Assembly (NCBI GenBank): GCA_016124535.1 | Contig: WGNK01000043.1 | Location: 1 to 46,276 of the forward strand | Reading direction: 5' to 3' | Length of the DNA: 46,276 nt | Source of the DNA: Azospirillum sp. | GTDB lineage: Bacteria > Pseudomonadota > Alphaproteobacteria > Azospirillales > Azospirillaceae | Shown: piece after piece, positions 25,604 to 36,814 of the stretch | How the letters are laid out: every line of letters begins with the position of its first letter | How positions within the stretch are numbered: position 1 is the stretch's first letter | Program-made: the position numbers and the translations under genes | Notes under the pieces: generated by a model | Told to the model about the DNA's origin: nothing | Databases searched by the model: none | Seen by the model: the letters and a program-made list of their open reading frames with translations, nothing else

Positions 25604-25652
25604 CCCCCCACCCTGTCCCTCCCCCGCAAGGGGGGAGGGACAGGGTGGGGGG
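25604..25652. repeat. Long perfect palindrome (22-bp stem)
   Basis: Bases 25604-25625 pair without mismatch with 25631-25652 over a 5-base GCAAG loop. The arm consists of CCCCCCACCCTGTCCC and flanking C runs. It sits 10 bp after the antiporter stop and 9 bp before the end of the frameshifted nuclease-like gene. Similar G-rich hairpins are often dispersed repeats in high-GC alphaproteobacteria. It could also end transcription, though no U-tract follows on either strand. Confidence 0.85.
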
Positions 25653-25661
25653 TGCAACCGA

Positions 25662-26113
25662 TTATAGCTGGTCCGTGATGCGCTCCCACCTGTCGCGGTG
25701 AGCCACCATTCTGGTCAGCCCGTCACGACCAGGCGGGTTCACGCTGTAGCCCCCCCCTTGGTTTGCCCGGCTGGTGTCTTGGAATGGACAGGCCCGAGAG
25801 CCTCCTCGACCCGCTCCAAGCTCTCGAACACATAGAACTCCGGTGTCGTCACCGCGTGCCAAACCTGAACCAGCACCACGCCAGGGCACCGGCTGAACCA
25901 GGACCTCTGGAAGTTGTAGCCATCCCGAGACCTGGCCTTGACTTGGATCGGTACGAAAAGGCTGGGCACAGATTGCCCTGGCGCAAGTCGGTAGGCGAGC
26001 AGGTCGACAGCGACATCCGAAGCCGGAAATGCCACTTCTATACCACGCCGCAACAGCTCCGCGGCGACCAGAAGTTCACCGGCCTTGCCGATCAGAGCAG
26101 AGTCCTTGCCCAT
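25662..26113 (-). pseudogene. PD-(D/E)XK-like protein gene with homopolymer frameshift
   Basis: The intact part (26113 to 25739) encodes 124 residues: GKAGELLVAAELLRRGIEVA, then AVDLLAYR and VPIQVKAR. These have the D...(E/Q)xK layout of PD-(D/E)XK-fold proteins that are annotated as group I intron-associated endonucleases. The expected family C-terminus (YSVNPPGRDGL...HRDRWERITDQL, then stop) is read in another frame from just after a run of eight G on the minus strand (25750-25757). Adding one G restores a single 151-residue frame. The gene is either a real mutation, a phase-variable tract or a base-calling error. Function of the family is not settled. Confidence 0.75.
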
Positions 26114-26147
26114 CCCTTGTGTCCCCGCTCGATGCTGACAGGGCGCT

Positions 26148-27320
26148 TCAAACAGTCTGCTCGAAAATTTCCCGGCCGATCAGCATGCGGCGGATTTCGC
26201 TGGTGCCGGCGCCGATTTCGTAGAGTTTGGCGTCGCGCAGCAGGCGGCCGGTCGGGTAGTCGTTGATATAGCCGTTGCCGCCCAGAACCTGGATCGCTTC
26301 CAGGGCCATCCAGGTGGCTTTTTCGGCGGCGAACAGAATGGCGCCGGCGGCGTCCTTGCGGGTCGCCTGGCCTCGGCTGCAGGCCTTGCCGACCGCATAG
26401 ACATAGGCCTTGGCGGCATTCATCGTGGTGTACATATCGGCCAGCTTGCCCTGGATCAGCTGGAACTCGCCGATCGGGCGGTCGAACTGCTTGCGTTCGT
26501 GGACATAGGGCACCACCACGTCCATGCAGGCCTGCATGATCCCGAGCGGGCCGGCGGCGAGTACCGCGCGCTCGTAGTCCAGCCCGCTCATCAGCACGCG
26601 CACGCCCTTTCCCTCCTGGCCCAGCACGTTCTCGGCCGGAACCTCGCAATCCTGGAACACCAGCTCGCAGGTCTGGGAACCGCGCATGCCCAGCTTGTCG
26701 AGTTTCTGCGCCGTCGAAAAGCCCTTGAAGCCGCGCTCGATGATGAAGGCGGTGATGCCGCGCGGGCCGGCGGAGGGGTCGGTCTTGGCATAGACCACCA
26801 GCGTGCTCGCCTCCGGCCCGTTGGTGATCCACATCTTGGTGCCGTTCAGGATATAGCGGTCGCCCCGGCGGTCGGCGCGCAGCCGCATCGACACCACGTC
26901 GGAGCCGGCGCCCGGTTCCGACATCGCCAGCGCCCCGACCTGGGTGCCCGCGACCAGACCCGGCAGGTAGCGGCGTTTCTGCTCCGGCGTGCCGTTGAGG
27001 TTGATCTGGTTGACGCACAGGTTGGAGTGGGCGCCGTAGCTCAAGCCCACCGAGGCCGAGGCGCGGCTGATCTCCTCCATCGCCACGATGTGCTCAAGGT
27101 ACCCCATGTCGGCGCCGCCGTATTCTTCGGGCACCGTGATTCCGAGCACACCCAAGTCCCCCAGCTTCGGCCACAGGTCCTGGGGAAAGGCGTTGTCGCG
27201 GTCGATCTGATCGGCGCGCGGGGCGATCATGTCGTCGGCGAAACTGCGCACCGAATCGCGCAGCATGTCGGCGGTATCACCGAGGTCGAAATCGAGTGTC
27301 GGCAGGGAATTGGACGGCAT
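26148..27320 (-). CDS. ivd: Isovaleryl-CoA dehydrogenase
   Basis: A 390-residue acyl-CoA dehydrogenase that oxidises isovaleryl-CoA to 3-methylcrotonyl-CoA in leucine breakdown, passing electrons to ETF. Signature segments are SYGAHSNLCVNQI, AMSEPGAGSDVVSM and KMWITNG, the Glu of GLDYERAVLAAGPLG that marks IVD as opposed to short-chain enzymes, and QVLGGNGYINDYPTGRLLRDAKLYEIGAGTSEI (quoted by key residues). AGGAGG is 7 bases before the ATG at 27320, so a longer frame from 27338 is rejected. Methylcrotonyl-CoA carboxylase genes, the usual neighbours, are not in the window. It could therefore serve leucine catabolism as a detached gene. Confidence 0.94.
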   Translation of the reverse strand: MPSNSLPTLDFDLGDTADMLRDSVRSFADDMIAPRADQIDRDNAFPQDLWPKLGDLGVLGITVPEEYGGADMGYLEHIVAMEEISRASASVGLSYGAHSNLCVNQINLNGTPEQKRRYLPGLVAGTQVGALAMSEPGAGSDVVSMRLRADRRGDRYILNGTKMWITNGPEASTLVVYAKTDPSAGPRGITAFIIERGFKGFSTAQKLDKLGMRGSQTCELVFQDCEVPAENVLGQEGKGVRVLMSGLDYERAVLAAGPLGIMQACMDVVVPYVHERKQFDRPIGEFQLIQGKLADMYTTMNAAKAYVYAVGKACSRGQATRKDAAGAILFAAEKATWMALEAIQVLGGNGYINDYPTGRLLRDAKLYEIGAGTSEIRRMLIGREIFEQTV

Positions 27321-27516
27321 GGGGCTTCCTCCTGGCATTTTTTCTCAGCTTATCCCGGCGATGACCCGGCGCGATAGGGGGCAGGTGTTCACGGTTCCCC
27401 CGGCCGGTGCCAAGGGCCGGCCCCCGCTTGGGGCCGGTCCGCGCTAGGGGCTTGACGGCGAGGCCGCCGGCGTCGTTCAGATGGCGCCGGGCTGGGGCGG
27501 TGACGGGGACAGGATC

Positions 27517-28779
27517 ATGGACAAAAGATGGCTCGGCGTGGCGGCGGTGCTGGGTTTGGTCAGCGCTTGCGCCGGCGACGGCGTCTCGGCCTCGGGCGGC
27601 AGCCAGAGCGTTGCCGCGACGGGCGCCACCGCCGGGGACACCCGGGTCGCGGCGCTGGTGCCGTTCCCGCAGTGGCGTGACGCCTTGCGTGCCGAAGCCC
27701 TGCGGCGGGGGGTCAGCGGCCGTACCTTTGACCTCGCCTTCGCGGGGATCCAACTCAGTGACCGGGTGCTCGAACTCGACGGCAGCCAGCCTGAATTCAC
27801 CCGTGCGGTGTGGAGCTACCTCGACAGCGCGGTATCGGAGAATCGGGTGCGCGAGGGCCGGGCCAAGCTGCAGGCCAACGCCGCTCTGCTGTCCAGGGTC
27901 GAGCGCGAATTCAAGGTGCCGCCGCAGATCCTGATCGGCTTCTGGGGCATCGAAAGCGACTATGGCCGCGACGTCGGCAAGTTCAAGGTGATCGACGCCC
28001 TGGCGACGCTTGCCTATAAGAGCCGGCGCACCGGCTTCTTCCGCAGCGAGCTTCTGCTGGCCCTGCAGATCCTGGAAAAGGGCGATATCGCGCCCGAGCG
28101 GATGCGCGGCTCCTGGGCCGGCGCCATGGGCCAGACCCAGTTCATCCCCTCGATCTTCGTCCAGCACGCTCTGGATTATGACGGCGACGGCCGGCGTGAC
28201 ATCTGGGACAGTCTGCCCGACGTGTTCGCCTCGACCGCTCATTTCGTCGCCGGCATCGGCTGGCGCGCCGGCGAAAGCTGGGGCGAGGAGGTTCGGCTGC
28301 CGCCCAGTTTTCCTTGGGACCAGGCCGAATTGACCGTCACCAAGCCGCTTGAGGAGTGGCGGCGGCTGGGCGTGCGGCGGCTCGACGGCGCGCTGCCGTC
28401 CGGCACCGATACCGCCTCGGTGCTGATTCCGGGCGGCCATTCCGGACCGGCCTTTCTGGTCCGCGAGAATTTCCGCGTGATCATGCGCTACAACCCGTCG
28501 ATCAGCTATGCCCTGGCGGTGGCGCTGCTCGCCGATCGGATCGCCGGCGGTGGCCCGATCGCCGCCGCCTGGCCGCGCGCCGAGCAGCCGTTGAGCCGCT
28601 CCGAGGCGATCGAGCTGCAGCAGCGTCTGACCGCGCTGGGCTTTGATACCGGCAAACCGGACGGCCTGGTCGGTCCGGCAACCCGTACCGCGCTGCGCGG
28701 CTTCCAGAAAGCGGTCGGCCTGGTACCCGACGGCTTTGCGACCAAGAGTTTGCTCGACCGGCTGCGCACTACCGGCTGA
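27517..28779 (+). CDS. Lytic murein transglycosylase, MltB type, with peptidoglycan-binding domain
   Basis: A 420-residue periplasmic lipoprotein that cleaves peptidoglycan glycan strands to 1,6-anhydromuropeptides. The signal peptide ends in a VSAC lipobox (Cys18). The SLT-like fold contains catalytic E146 in GFWGIESDYG, SWAGAMGQTQFIPS and FVAGIGWRAGESWG. Residues about 360-418 form a peptidoglycan-binding repeat (LQQRLTALGFDTGKPDGLVG, then FQKAVGLVPDG). CAGGATC just precedes the ATG at 27517, and the longer frame from 27481 is rejected as it would bury the signal peptide. No other wall gene is adjacent. Confidence 0.92.
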   Translation: MDKRWLGVAAVLGLVSACAGDGVSASGGSQSVAATGATAGDTRVAALVPFPQWRDALRAEALRRGVSGRTFDLAFAGIQLSDRVLELDGSQPEFTRAVWSYLDSAVSENRVREGRAKLQANAALLSRVEREFKVPPQILIGFWGIESDYGRDVGKFKVIDALATLAYKSRRTGFFRSELLLALQILEKGDIAPERMRGSWAGAMGQTQFIPSIFVQHALDYDGDGRRDIWDSLPDVFASTAHFVAGIGWRAGESWGEEVRLPPSFPWDQAELTVTKPLEEWRRLGVRRLDGALPSGTDTASVLIPGGHSGPAFLVRENFRVIMRYNPSISYALAVALLADRIAGGGPIAAAWPRAEQPLSRSEAIELQQRLTALGFDTGKPDGLVGPATRTALRGFQKAVGLVPDGFATKSLLDRLRTTG

Positions 28780-28990
28780 GGCCCCGGCCGGGCTGCGGCT
28801 TCGGGGGGGAGCCAGCCCGAATGCGGCAGCGGGGTCACGGTCGTGCCGGTCAGGGTAGCGGACGGTTGCGGAATTTCCTGGATTCATGTGTATATTCCGA
28901 GGGGCAAGGGGGCCTTGCCGCTGTCGGAAACCCCGCCGTATCCAGGTCCGCAGACACCGCGGTCGGCGCCGATCCGGGACTGAAACGGAG

Positions 28991-29644
28991 ATGAACGCGG
29001 CATTCGCCGATACCTACAGTTCGGGCAGCTCGCTGTTGACGCCCTCGATCGCCTTCGCCAGCGATCCGCGGGTGATCGAGATCGTCGTGCTGTCGGCGTT
29101 CGCGGCCAGCGTCGCCTTGCTGCTGGCGGGCGTGCTGTTGCGTCTGGCGGAGGCGGTGATCGAGCACCGCGGCGGTCTGAACCGGCTGTTGAAGGCGGCA
29201 CGGGCGCGGGCGGTCTTGCTGCGCCGGTTCCACGAGCGCCGCCGTGACCGGCTGGCCGATTTCGATGAATTGCTGAGCGAAGTCAAGCTGGTCAAGCGCC
29301 GGCGCAGCGATCTTGCGCGCAAGCGGGCCGAGCAGGCAGCCGCGGCGGACGAGATCATCCGCCAGATCGGCGAAGACGTCGAGGGGGTGGCCGGCTTCAT
29401 CGGGATCGTCGCCAACAAATATGTCGAGGCCTCGGCGCGCAGCGCCCAGCAGTCGACCACGCTGCACATCTCCTGGGCCCGGCCCCAGGTGGTCGAGATC
29501 TGGGCGCCCAGCCTCAGTGCTGCCCGCGAGCGCCTGGAGCAGACTTATCCGGCAATCTTCGGCTTCACCGTGATCCGCCTGATGCCGGCCGAATATCGCG
29601 GCGGCGGCGGCGAGGGCAGGGCGGGGGCGACCGATGCGGCATGA
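28991..29644 (+). CDS. Membrane-anchored coiled-coil protein (paralog A), function unknown
   Basis: A 217-residue protein. One strongly hydrophobic segment lies at about 28-55 (IEIVVLSAFAASVALLLAG), preceded by a short possibly periplasmic tail. It is followed by a long charged helix to about residue 130. The C-terminus (about 160-200) has the pattern W-A-x5-AAxExLE-x-x-P-x3-GFTVIRL. The ATG at 28991 is the only reasonable start, though GGAG is directly adjacent to it. Its end overlaps the next gene by 11 bp. The same C-terminal pattern occurs in the following gene, so the pair looks like divergent paralogs. No known family recognised. Confidence 0.7.
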   Translation: MNAAFADTYSSGSSLLTPSIAFASDPRVIEIVVLSAFAASVALLLAGVLLRLAEAVIEHRGGLNRLLKAARARAVLLRRFHERRRDRLADFDELLSEVKLVKRRRSDLARKRAEQAAAADEIIRQIGEDVEGVAGFIGIVANKYVEASARSAQQSTTLHISWARPQVVEIWAPSLSAARERLEQTYPAIFGFTVIRLMPAEYRGGGGEGRAGATDAA

Positions 29645-30245
29645 GTACTACCTGATCCTGTCGATCGGGGCGGTGGTGTTCGTGCTGGCGCTGCTGGTCG
29701 GGCGGCGGCGCATCGGTCAGGCGCGGCGACGGCTGGCCAGGGTCAAGGGACTGCAATCGCGCGACTGCGCTGACATCCGGGCGCTCGCCCGCCAGACCTT
29801 CGAAATCAAGCGCGAATTCCGCCGCGCCGAGGCGGCCAGGGACGCCGCCAATCGGGAATGCGGGCGTCTGGCCGAGCAGATCAAGGCTGCCGAGGCGGTT
29901 GATCGCCGGCTCTATGTGCTCGACGAGCGGCGTACCGCGTTGGATTTGAGCTGGGTCGCCACGATCAGTCATCCCGACTATGCCAGGGTGGTCCAGCCCA
30001 AGGCCACTCCGCGGCTGGCCAAAATCTGGCTGGAGGGCCGCCGCTTCGTCGTCTGGGCGCTGGACGAAGCCAAGGCGCGGCAGAAGATCGAGGCCCGGCT
30101 GCCCGAGTCGGCGGGCTATACCGTCCGGGCCGTGACGGCCAAAGCCGATGACGACCCGACCGACCGCCCGGCGGCCGACGCCTCGACAAAACGGCGGTCC
30201 CGCCCGCCCCCGGCCGGCTCGGCCTCCGGCACCGCGCCGGCCTGA
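29634..30245 (+). CDS. Membrane-anchored coiled-coil protein (paralog B), function unknown
   Basis: A 203-residue protein. A single N-terminal membrane segment (YLILSIGAVVFVLALLVG) is followed by a basic stretch, a helical coiled-coil region to about residue 100, and a C-terminal domain reading WLEGRRFVVWALDEAKARQK, then ESAGYTVRAV. This last pattern aligns with that of the preceding gene (W-A, A-R-x-K/R-hydrophobic-E, P, G-aromatic-TV). The tail from 175 is Pro/Ser/Arg-rich. The 11-bp overlap with paralog A implies coupled translation and probably a shared complex in the inner membrane. Function is unknown. Confidence 0.68.
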   Translation: MRHEYYLILSIGAVVFVLALLVGRRRIGQARRRLARVKGLQSRDCADIRALARQTFEIKREFRRAEAARDAANRECGRLAEQIKAAEAVDRRLYVLDERRTALDLSWVATISHPDYARVVQPKATPRLAKIWLEGRRFVVWALDEAKARQKIEARLPESAGYTVRAVTAKADDDPTDRPAADASTKRRSRPPPAGSASGTAPA

Positions 30246-30572
30246 GCCGGGGCAGCAGGCGCTGGATGGGCCGATGGTTTCAACCGCCATCCCCGGTACC
30301 GCGGGCTCGAGCGAAGACGGCCGGACCGGACTGACGGGGCCGGCCGGCGCGAACCAGGGTATCGGCCTGGCCGCCAGTGTCTCCGTCACCGTCGGCCTGC
30401 GCTCCGTGCCCGGATCTGATCACTGCGACAGTTCGGTCACGAGGCTTGCGGTTCCGCCGCTACGGCAAAGACGGACTGGTGCGGATCCGGGGGCCGGACT
30501 AACATCGCGACCTCGTGAAAAAGGCCGTGCTCCGGATGCCGACGGGGAAGCGGCGGAACTCTTGGGGGACCG
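30246..30572. other. Intergenic region upstream of maeB
   Basis: 327 bp with no gene supported. It must contain the maeB promoter. No convincing -35/-10 pair or operator palindrome was recognised. Confidence 0.45.
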
Positions 30573-32837
<2,265 letters not shown>

Positions 32838-32843
<6 letters not shown>

Positions 32844-32865
32844 AACGGGGCCTGGTGAAACGGGG
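32838..32865. repeat. 15-bp-period duplication across the maeB stop codon
   Basis: TGGTGAAACGGGG occurs at 32838-32850 and again at 32853-32865, with a 15-bp period. The first copy contains the terminal Trp and TGA stop of maeB, so the stop is duplicated in frame. Confidence 0.9.
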
Positions 32866-33045
32866 GAGGCTGACCGCCGACCCGCGCTCGCCGCAACCGG
32901 TCCGGCCGGCTGCGGCGGGCGGGTGGGGGCCGTGCAGAAATATCGCACCAGCGGCAAAATCCCGGCGGGTTGGCATTTGGCTACCGCAGTGCAGCCTTGC
33001 TGAAATGTATGATACGAGGACTGGAGACAGCTTTCGGGGTTGAGC

Positions 33046-35133
33046 ATGCGCACTATCTCGCCGTCCGCTGCTTCGGTTCGGTGTGCTGCTTCCGCTTCGG
33101 CGGTCTGGCCGGCCACCGCTGTCTGGCTGCTGGTGTCGTTCGGCCTGTGGTTGGGGTGCGCCAGCGGTGCCAAAGCCCAGAGCACCTATACGACCTTATC
33201 CGGGGCGGCGATCACGGTGACGCCGGCGGTAAGCAATATCGGGACCGGTGGCGCCAGTAACGGCGCCTCCTCGGTAACCTTTAACGGCTTGGCCAACAGC
33301 TATACCGCGACATTTACCGGCGACGCGCCGTTGTCGCTCAATGCTGCCAGCGGCCAGTCGATCATCATGGTCGGCACCAATTCGATCAGCAACGCGGTCG
33401 GTATCGATTCGGGCACGATCCAGGTCCAGGGGACCTTGAACGCCCAATCCCTGAGCATCGCCGGGCCGGCGACCCTGTCGAACAGCGGTACCATCGCAGC
33501 CGACAGCCTGACCGGCTCGGGCGCCCTGGTGCTCAATACCGGCAGCTCGTTCTCCGTCGGCAGCAACGACGCGAATTCCACCTTTTCGGGGGTGATCGGA
33601 GGCAACGGCTCGTTCACCAAGGCCGGCAACGGTACCCTGGTGCTGTCCGGCGCCAATACCTTCACCGGTTCGGCGACGGTGGCTGCCGGGGCGTTGCGGG
33701 TGGACAACCAGCTTCCTGCAGCGGTCACGATCACCAGTGGCGGCATTCTGATGGGCAACGGCACCGTCAGCAGCATCGCCAATTTCGGCACCGTGGCGCC
33801 CGGCGCGTCGATCGGAACCCTGCATGTCTCCGGCAATTACGTCCAGCATGCCGATGGTGTGTTGGCGGTCGAGATCGACGCGGCGGGCAATGCCGACAAG
33901 CTGGTGGTCAGCGGCACCGCCAGTCTGGACGGCGCCGTGAAAGTGCTGCCCGAGACCGGCACTTACGTCTCTGGCACCAGATACAACGTTCTGACCGCCC
34001 AGTCGGTCTCCGGCACCTTCCGAACGGTTGCGGTCGAGAACCAGGACCGGCTGGGCGGACTTGCGGTCGGGGTGGAATATCTCGGCAACGGGGTCGACCT
34101 GGTCCTGATGCCCAGTGCGGTGGCCAGTGAGCGCCAGCAGACGGAGAGCGTCGCCTCGGTGGCGCCGCAGGTCACCCGGACGGTGACCCAGACGGTCACC
34201 AACAATATCGCAGCCCGCATCGCGGCGCGCATCTTCGCCTACGGCCCGATTTCCGGCGCGGGTTTCGGCACCGGATCCGGCAGCAGCCGCGGACCGGGAA
34301 CCGGCGCCGGTTTGTTCCTGCCCGACTTGCACCGGGCCGCGGCTCTCGGGCTGTCAGGGGGCGACGACGCCAGCGATCCGGAGCAGATGGGGCTCTCGGC
34401 GTGGGCGGATACCAGCCTGAGCCTGCTCGACGATACCCGGCTGAACAACAAATCCAACGGCTGGCTTACATCGACCGTGTTCGGCATCGATGCCCGGGTG
34501 GATGAACATGTGCTGGTCGGGGCGACGGTCGGTCCCGACTATACCCACGTCAATCTGCGTTCGGTCGACGGCCAGCAAACCCAGGTCGCCGGGACCATGA
34601 CGGTCTACGGCGCCTATCAGTTCGACGATCACTATTACATCTCTGCGATCGCCGGCTATGGGCGCGGCGCCAGTGAGGTGAGCCAGCCGATTTCGGGGCA
34701 GGCGGTGACCGGCACCTACGGCTCGGAACGGTATATCTTCAACCTGTCGTCGGGCGGCAACTTCGCGATCGACGAGCAAACTCGCAGCACGGTGACGCTC
34801 GGCTACACCCTGGCGATCGATGCGCCGGACCCCTACCATTCCAGTGACGGCGCGCGAGTCGGGCTGCCATCGACCCAGCTGGGCACCCTCCGCCTGGGCG
34901 GACAGGTCGAATACGCCGCGACCGAGAGCGCGTTTCCCTTCGTGGCCGCGGCCTTCGAGCGGGACCTGGTAAATTCCAAGGGCAGCGCCAACCGGACCGG
35001 TTATCAGTTTGGCGGCGGGTTCAACTATACCATGGACGGCGACACCACCGCCGGTCTGGTGGCCAATACCAGCTTCGGCCGGGGCAAAGAAAGCCAGCAC
35101 CAGTTTGGCGCCAATCTGCGCGTCCGGTTCTGA
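33046..35133 (+). CDS. Autotransporter (type Va-like) with PATR passenger
   Basis: A 695-residue surface protein. An extended signal peptide ends near residue 44 (AKA before QSTYTTL). The passenger to about 430 is Gly/Ser/Asn/Thr-rich with a PATR element at about 185-220 (GSFTKAGNGTLVLSGANTF) typical of beta-helix passengers. From about 445 it is an autotransporter beta-barrel (MGLSAWADTSLSLLDD..., NLRVRF with terminal Phe). The ATG at 33046 has GGGG about 6 bases upstream; a TTG at 33040 would add two residues. A Gly/Ser/Pro linker (GTGSGSSRGPGTG) precedes the barrel. Adhesin or protease activity cannot be read: no catalytic motif is visible. Confidence 0.9.
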   Translation: MRTISPSAASVRCAASASAVWPATAVWLLVSFGLWLGCASGAKAQSTYTTLSGAAITVTPAVSNIGTGGASNGASSVTFNGLANSYTATFTGDAPLSLNAASGQSIIMVGTNSISNAVGIDSGTIQVQGTLNAQSLSIAGPATLSNSGTIAADSLTGSGALVLNTGSSFSVGSNDANSTFSGVIGGNGSFTKAGNGTLVLSGANTFTGSATVAAGALRVDNQLPAAVTITSGGILMGNGTVSSIANFGTVAPGASIGTLHVSGNYVQHADGVLAVEIDAAGNADKLVVSGTASLDGAVKVLPETGTYVSGTRYNVLTAQSVSGTFRTVAVENQDRLGGLAVGVEYLGNGVDLVLMPSAVASERQQTESVASVAPQVTRTVTQTVTNNIAARIAARIFAYGPISGAGFGTGSGSSRGPGTGAGLFLPDLHRAAALGLSGGDDASDPEQMGLSAWADTSLSLLDDTRLNNKSNGWLTSTVFGIDARVDEHVLVGATVGPDYTHVNLRSVDGQQTQVAGTMTVYGAYQFDDHYYISAIAGYGRGASEVSQPISGQAVTGTYGSERYIFNLSSGGNFAIDEQTRSTVTLGYTLAIDAPDPYHSSDGARVGLPSTQLGTLRLGGQVEYAATESAFPFVAAAFERDLVNSKGSANRTGYQFGGGFNYTMDGDTTAGLVANTSFGRGKESQHQFGANLRVRF

Positions 35134-35284
35134 CCCCCGGGGGCGAGGGGCGGCATTGGCGCTGGCCGGTTACGCGAAATTTTTTTGAAACCGGTGCGCC
35201 GGTGCTCCAGGTGGTTTAAGAACTGATCTGCAGGGACGGCCGCGGCAGCGGTGCTTCGGCGCGCCCTGCAAAGGCAGAGTGTCC

Positions 35285-36814
35285 ATGACGACCCCGGCTG
35301 GCCGGCGACGGCGGTTGATTCTTCCCTGGCTGCTGCTGCTGGCGCCGGTGCTCACCGTGGTGTCGCTGCTGGTCGGCCAGAGTGCGATGGAGCCCGGCTG
35401 GCTGCTGCTCGCCGGCCTCGGGGCGCCGTTCGGCGCCTTGATGCTGGCCGGCAGCTATCACCAGGACAACCGCCGCATCGCGGTGGAGCTGCGCCGGCTG
35501 GCCGAGGCGCGAACGACCGCGGCGGAGCCGCCGGGCGGCCGTGCGAGCGACCCGGAGGACGAGATCGCCGCGGCGCTGGAACGCCTGCGCCAGGCGCGGC
35601 GCGAGCGCGACGTCGAGACCGCGGCCCGCCTCGGCGCGATCGAGTCGATCTTGGAAGCCCTGCCGGATCCCCTGATTCTGGTCAATGCCGAGCGTGCCGT
35701 GGTCCGCGCCAATGGGGCGGCGCGCGGACTATTCGGCGAGCACATGCTCGAGCGCGACCTCGCTGCGTCGCTGCGTTACCCGACGATCCTCGAAGCGGTC
35801 GATGCGGTGCTCGGCGGCGCCAAGACGCGCACCGTCGAGCTGATCTTGCCGGTGCCGGTCGAACGCAGCTTCGAAGCCCGGATCAAGCCGTTTCGCCGGA
35901 GTACAGAGGCCTCCGCCGGTGTCGCGCCGGCGCTCTCGGTGCCGACCATCGATGGTGAGGCGGCGGTGATGCTGGCGCTGCACGATATTACCGCAATCCG
36001 ACGCTCCGAACAGATGCGGGCGGATTTCGTCGCCAATGCCAGCCACGAGCTGCGCACGCCGCTGTCGTCCCTGCTTGGGTTCATCGAGACCCTGCGCGGA
36101 CCGGCCCGGGAGGATCGCGAAGCGCGCGAGCGTTTTCTCGGCATCATGTTCGAGCAAGCGGCACGGATGTCGCGGCTGGTCGATGACCTGCTGTCGCTGT
36201 CCCGGATCGAGCTGGACGAGCACAGGACGCCGACCGGCCAGGTCGACCTGGTCCAGGTCGTGCGGACTCTGGTCCGGAGTTTCGAGTTGAAGGTGGCGGC
36301 GCGCAGCATCAGCCTGCGGATCGATGCCGCCGAGGTCCTGCCCGCGGTCACCGGAGACGAGGACCAGATCGCTCAGGTGGTGCAGAACCTGATCAGCAAT
36401 GCGGTCAAATACGCCCGCGAGGGCACCGAAGTGATTATCCGGGTCGGTGCGATCGATGGTGCCGCAATCGGCGGCGGGGCGGTCGCCGTACCGGTATTCG
36501 GGCTGCGGCGCACCAGCAACCGCAGCAGCGCGCGCATGGTTGCGCTGGCGGTGATCGATCGCGGCGAAGGGATCGCGCGTACCCATCTGCCGCGCCTGAC
36601 CGAGCGGTTTTATCGGGTCGACCCGGCGCGCAGCCGGGCGCTCGGCGGGACCGGCCTGGGACTGGCGATCGTCAAGCACATCGTCAACCGGCACCGCGGC
36701 CGGCTGTCGATCGAAAGTGAACTGGGCCAGGGAAGCACGTTCACTGTGTTCTTGCCGATCGCGCGTGAACAGTCCGCGCAGGCGCCGGGCCAGGCGCTCG
36801 CCTCGGGACGCTGA
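35285..36814 (+). CDS. phoR: PhoR-type sensor histidine kinase
   Basis: A 509-residue kinase. Two membrane helices lie at about 11-31 and 37-56 with almost no periplasmic loop, as in PhoR. A PAS domain follows at about 115-200, then the H-box ANASHELRTPLSS with H254, N-box QNLISNAVKYA, DRGEGIA and GGTGLGLAIVKHIVNRHRG. PhoR senses phosphate status through the Pst system and phosphorylates PhoB. The usual pst, phoU and phoB genes do not follow, so the assignment rests on architecture. The ATG at 35285 is preferred, with AAGG about 10 bases upstream; a GTG at 35279 is close behind. Confidence 0.82.
   Translation: MTTPAGRRRRLILPWLLLLAPVLTVVSLLVGQSAMEPGWLLLAGLGAPFGALMLAGSYHQDNRRIAVELRRLAEARTTAAEPPGGRASDPEDEIAAALERLRQARRERDVETAARLGAIESILEALPDPLILVNAERAVVRANGAARGLFGEHMLERDLAASLRYPTILEAVDAVLGGAKTRTVELILPVPVERSFEARIKPFRRSTEASAGVAPALSVPTIDGEAAVMLALHDITAIRRSEQMRADFVANASHELRTPLSSLLGFIETLRGPAREDREARERFLGIMFEQAARMSRLVDDLLSLSRIELDEHRTPTGQVDLVQVVRTLVRSFELKVAARSISLRIDAAEVLPAVTGDEDQIAQVVQNLISNAVKYAREGTEVIIRVGAIDGAAIGGGAVAVPVFGLRRTSNRSSARMVALAVIDRGEGIARTHLPRLTERFYRVDPARSRALGGTGLGLAIVKHIVNRHRGRLSIESELGQGSTFTVFLPIAREQSAQAPGQALASGR

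Noticed and set aside
27277..28887. 536-codon minus-strand frame opposite the lytic transglycosylase
   Set aside because: No family motif, and the plus strand encodes a complete lipoprotein enzyme.
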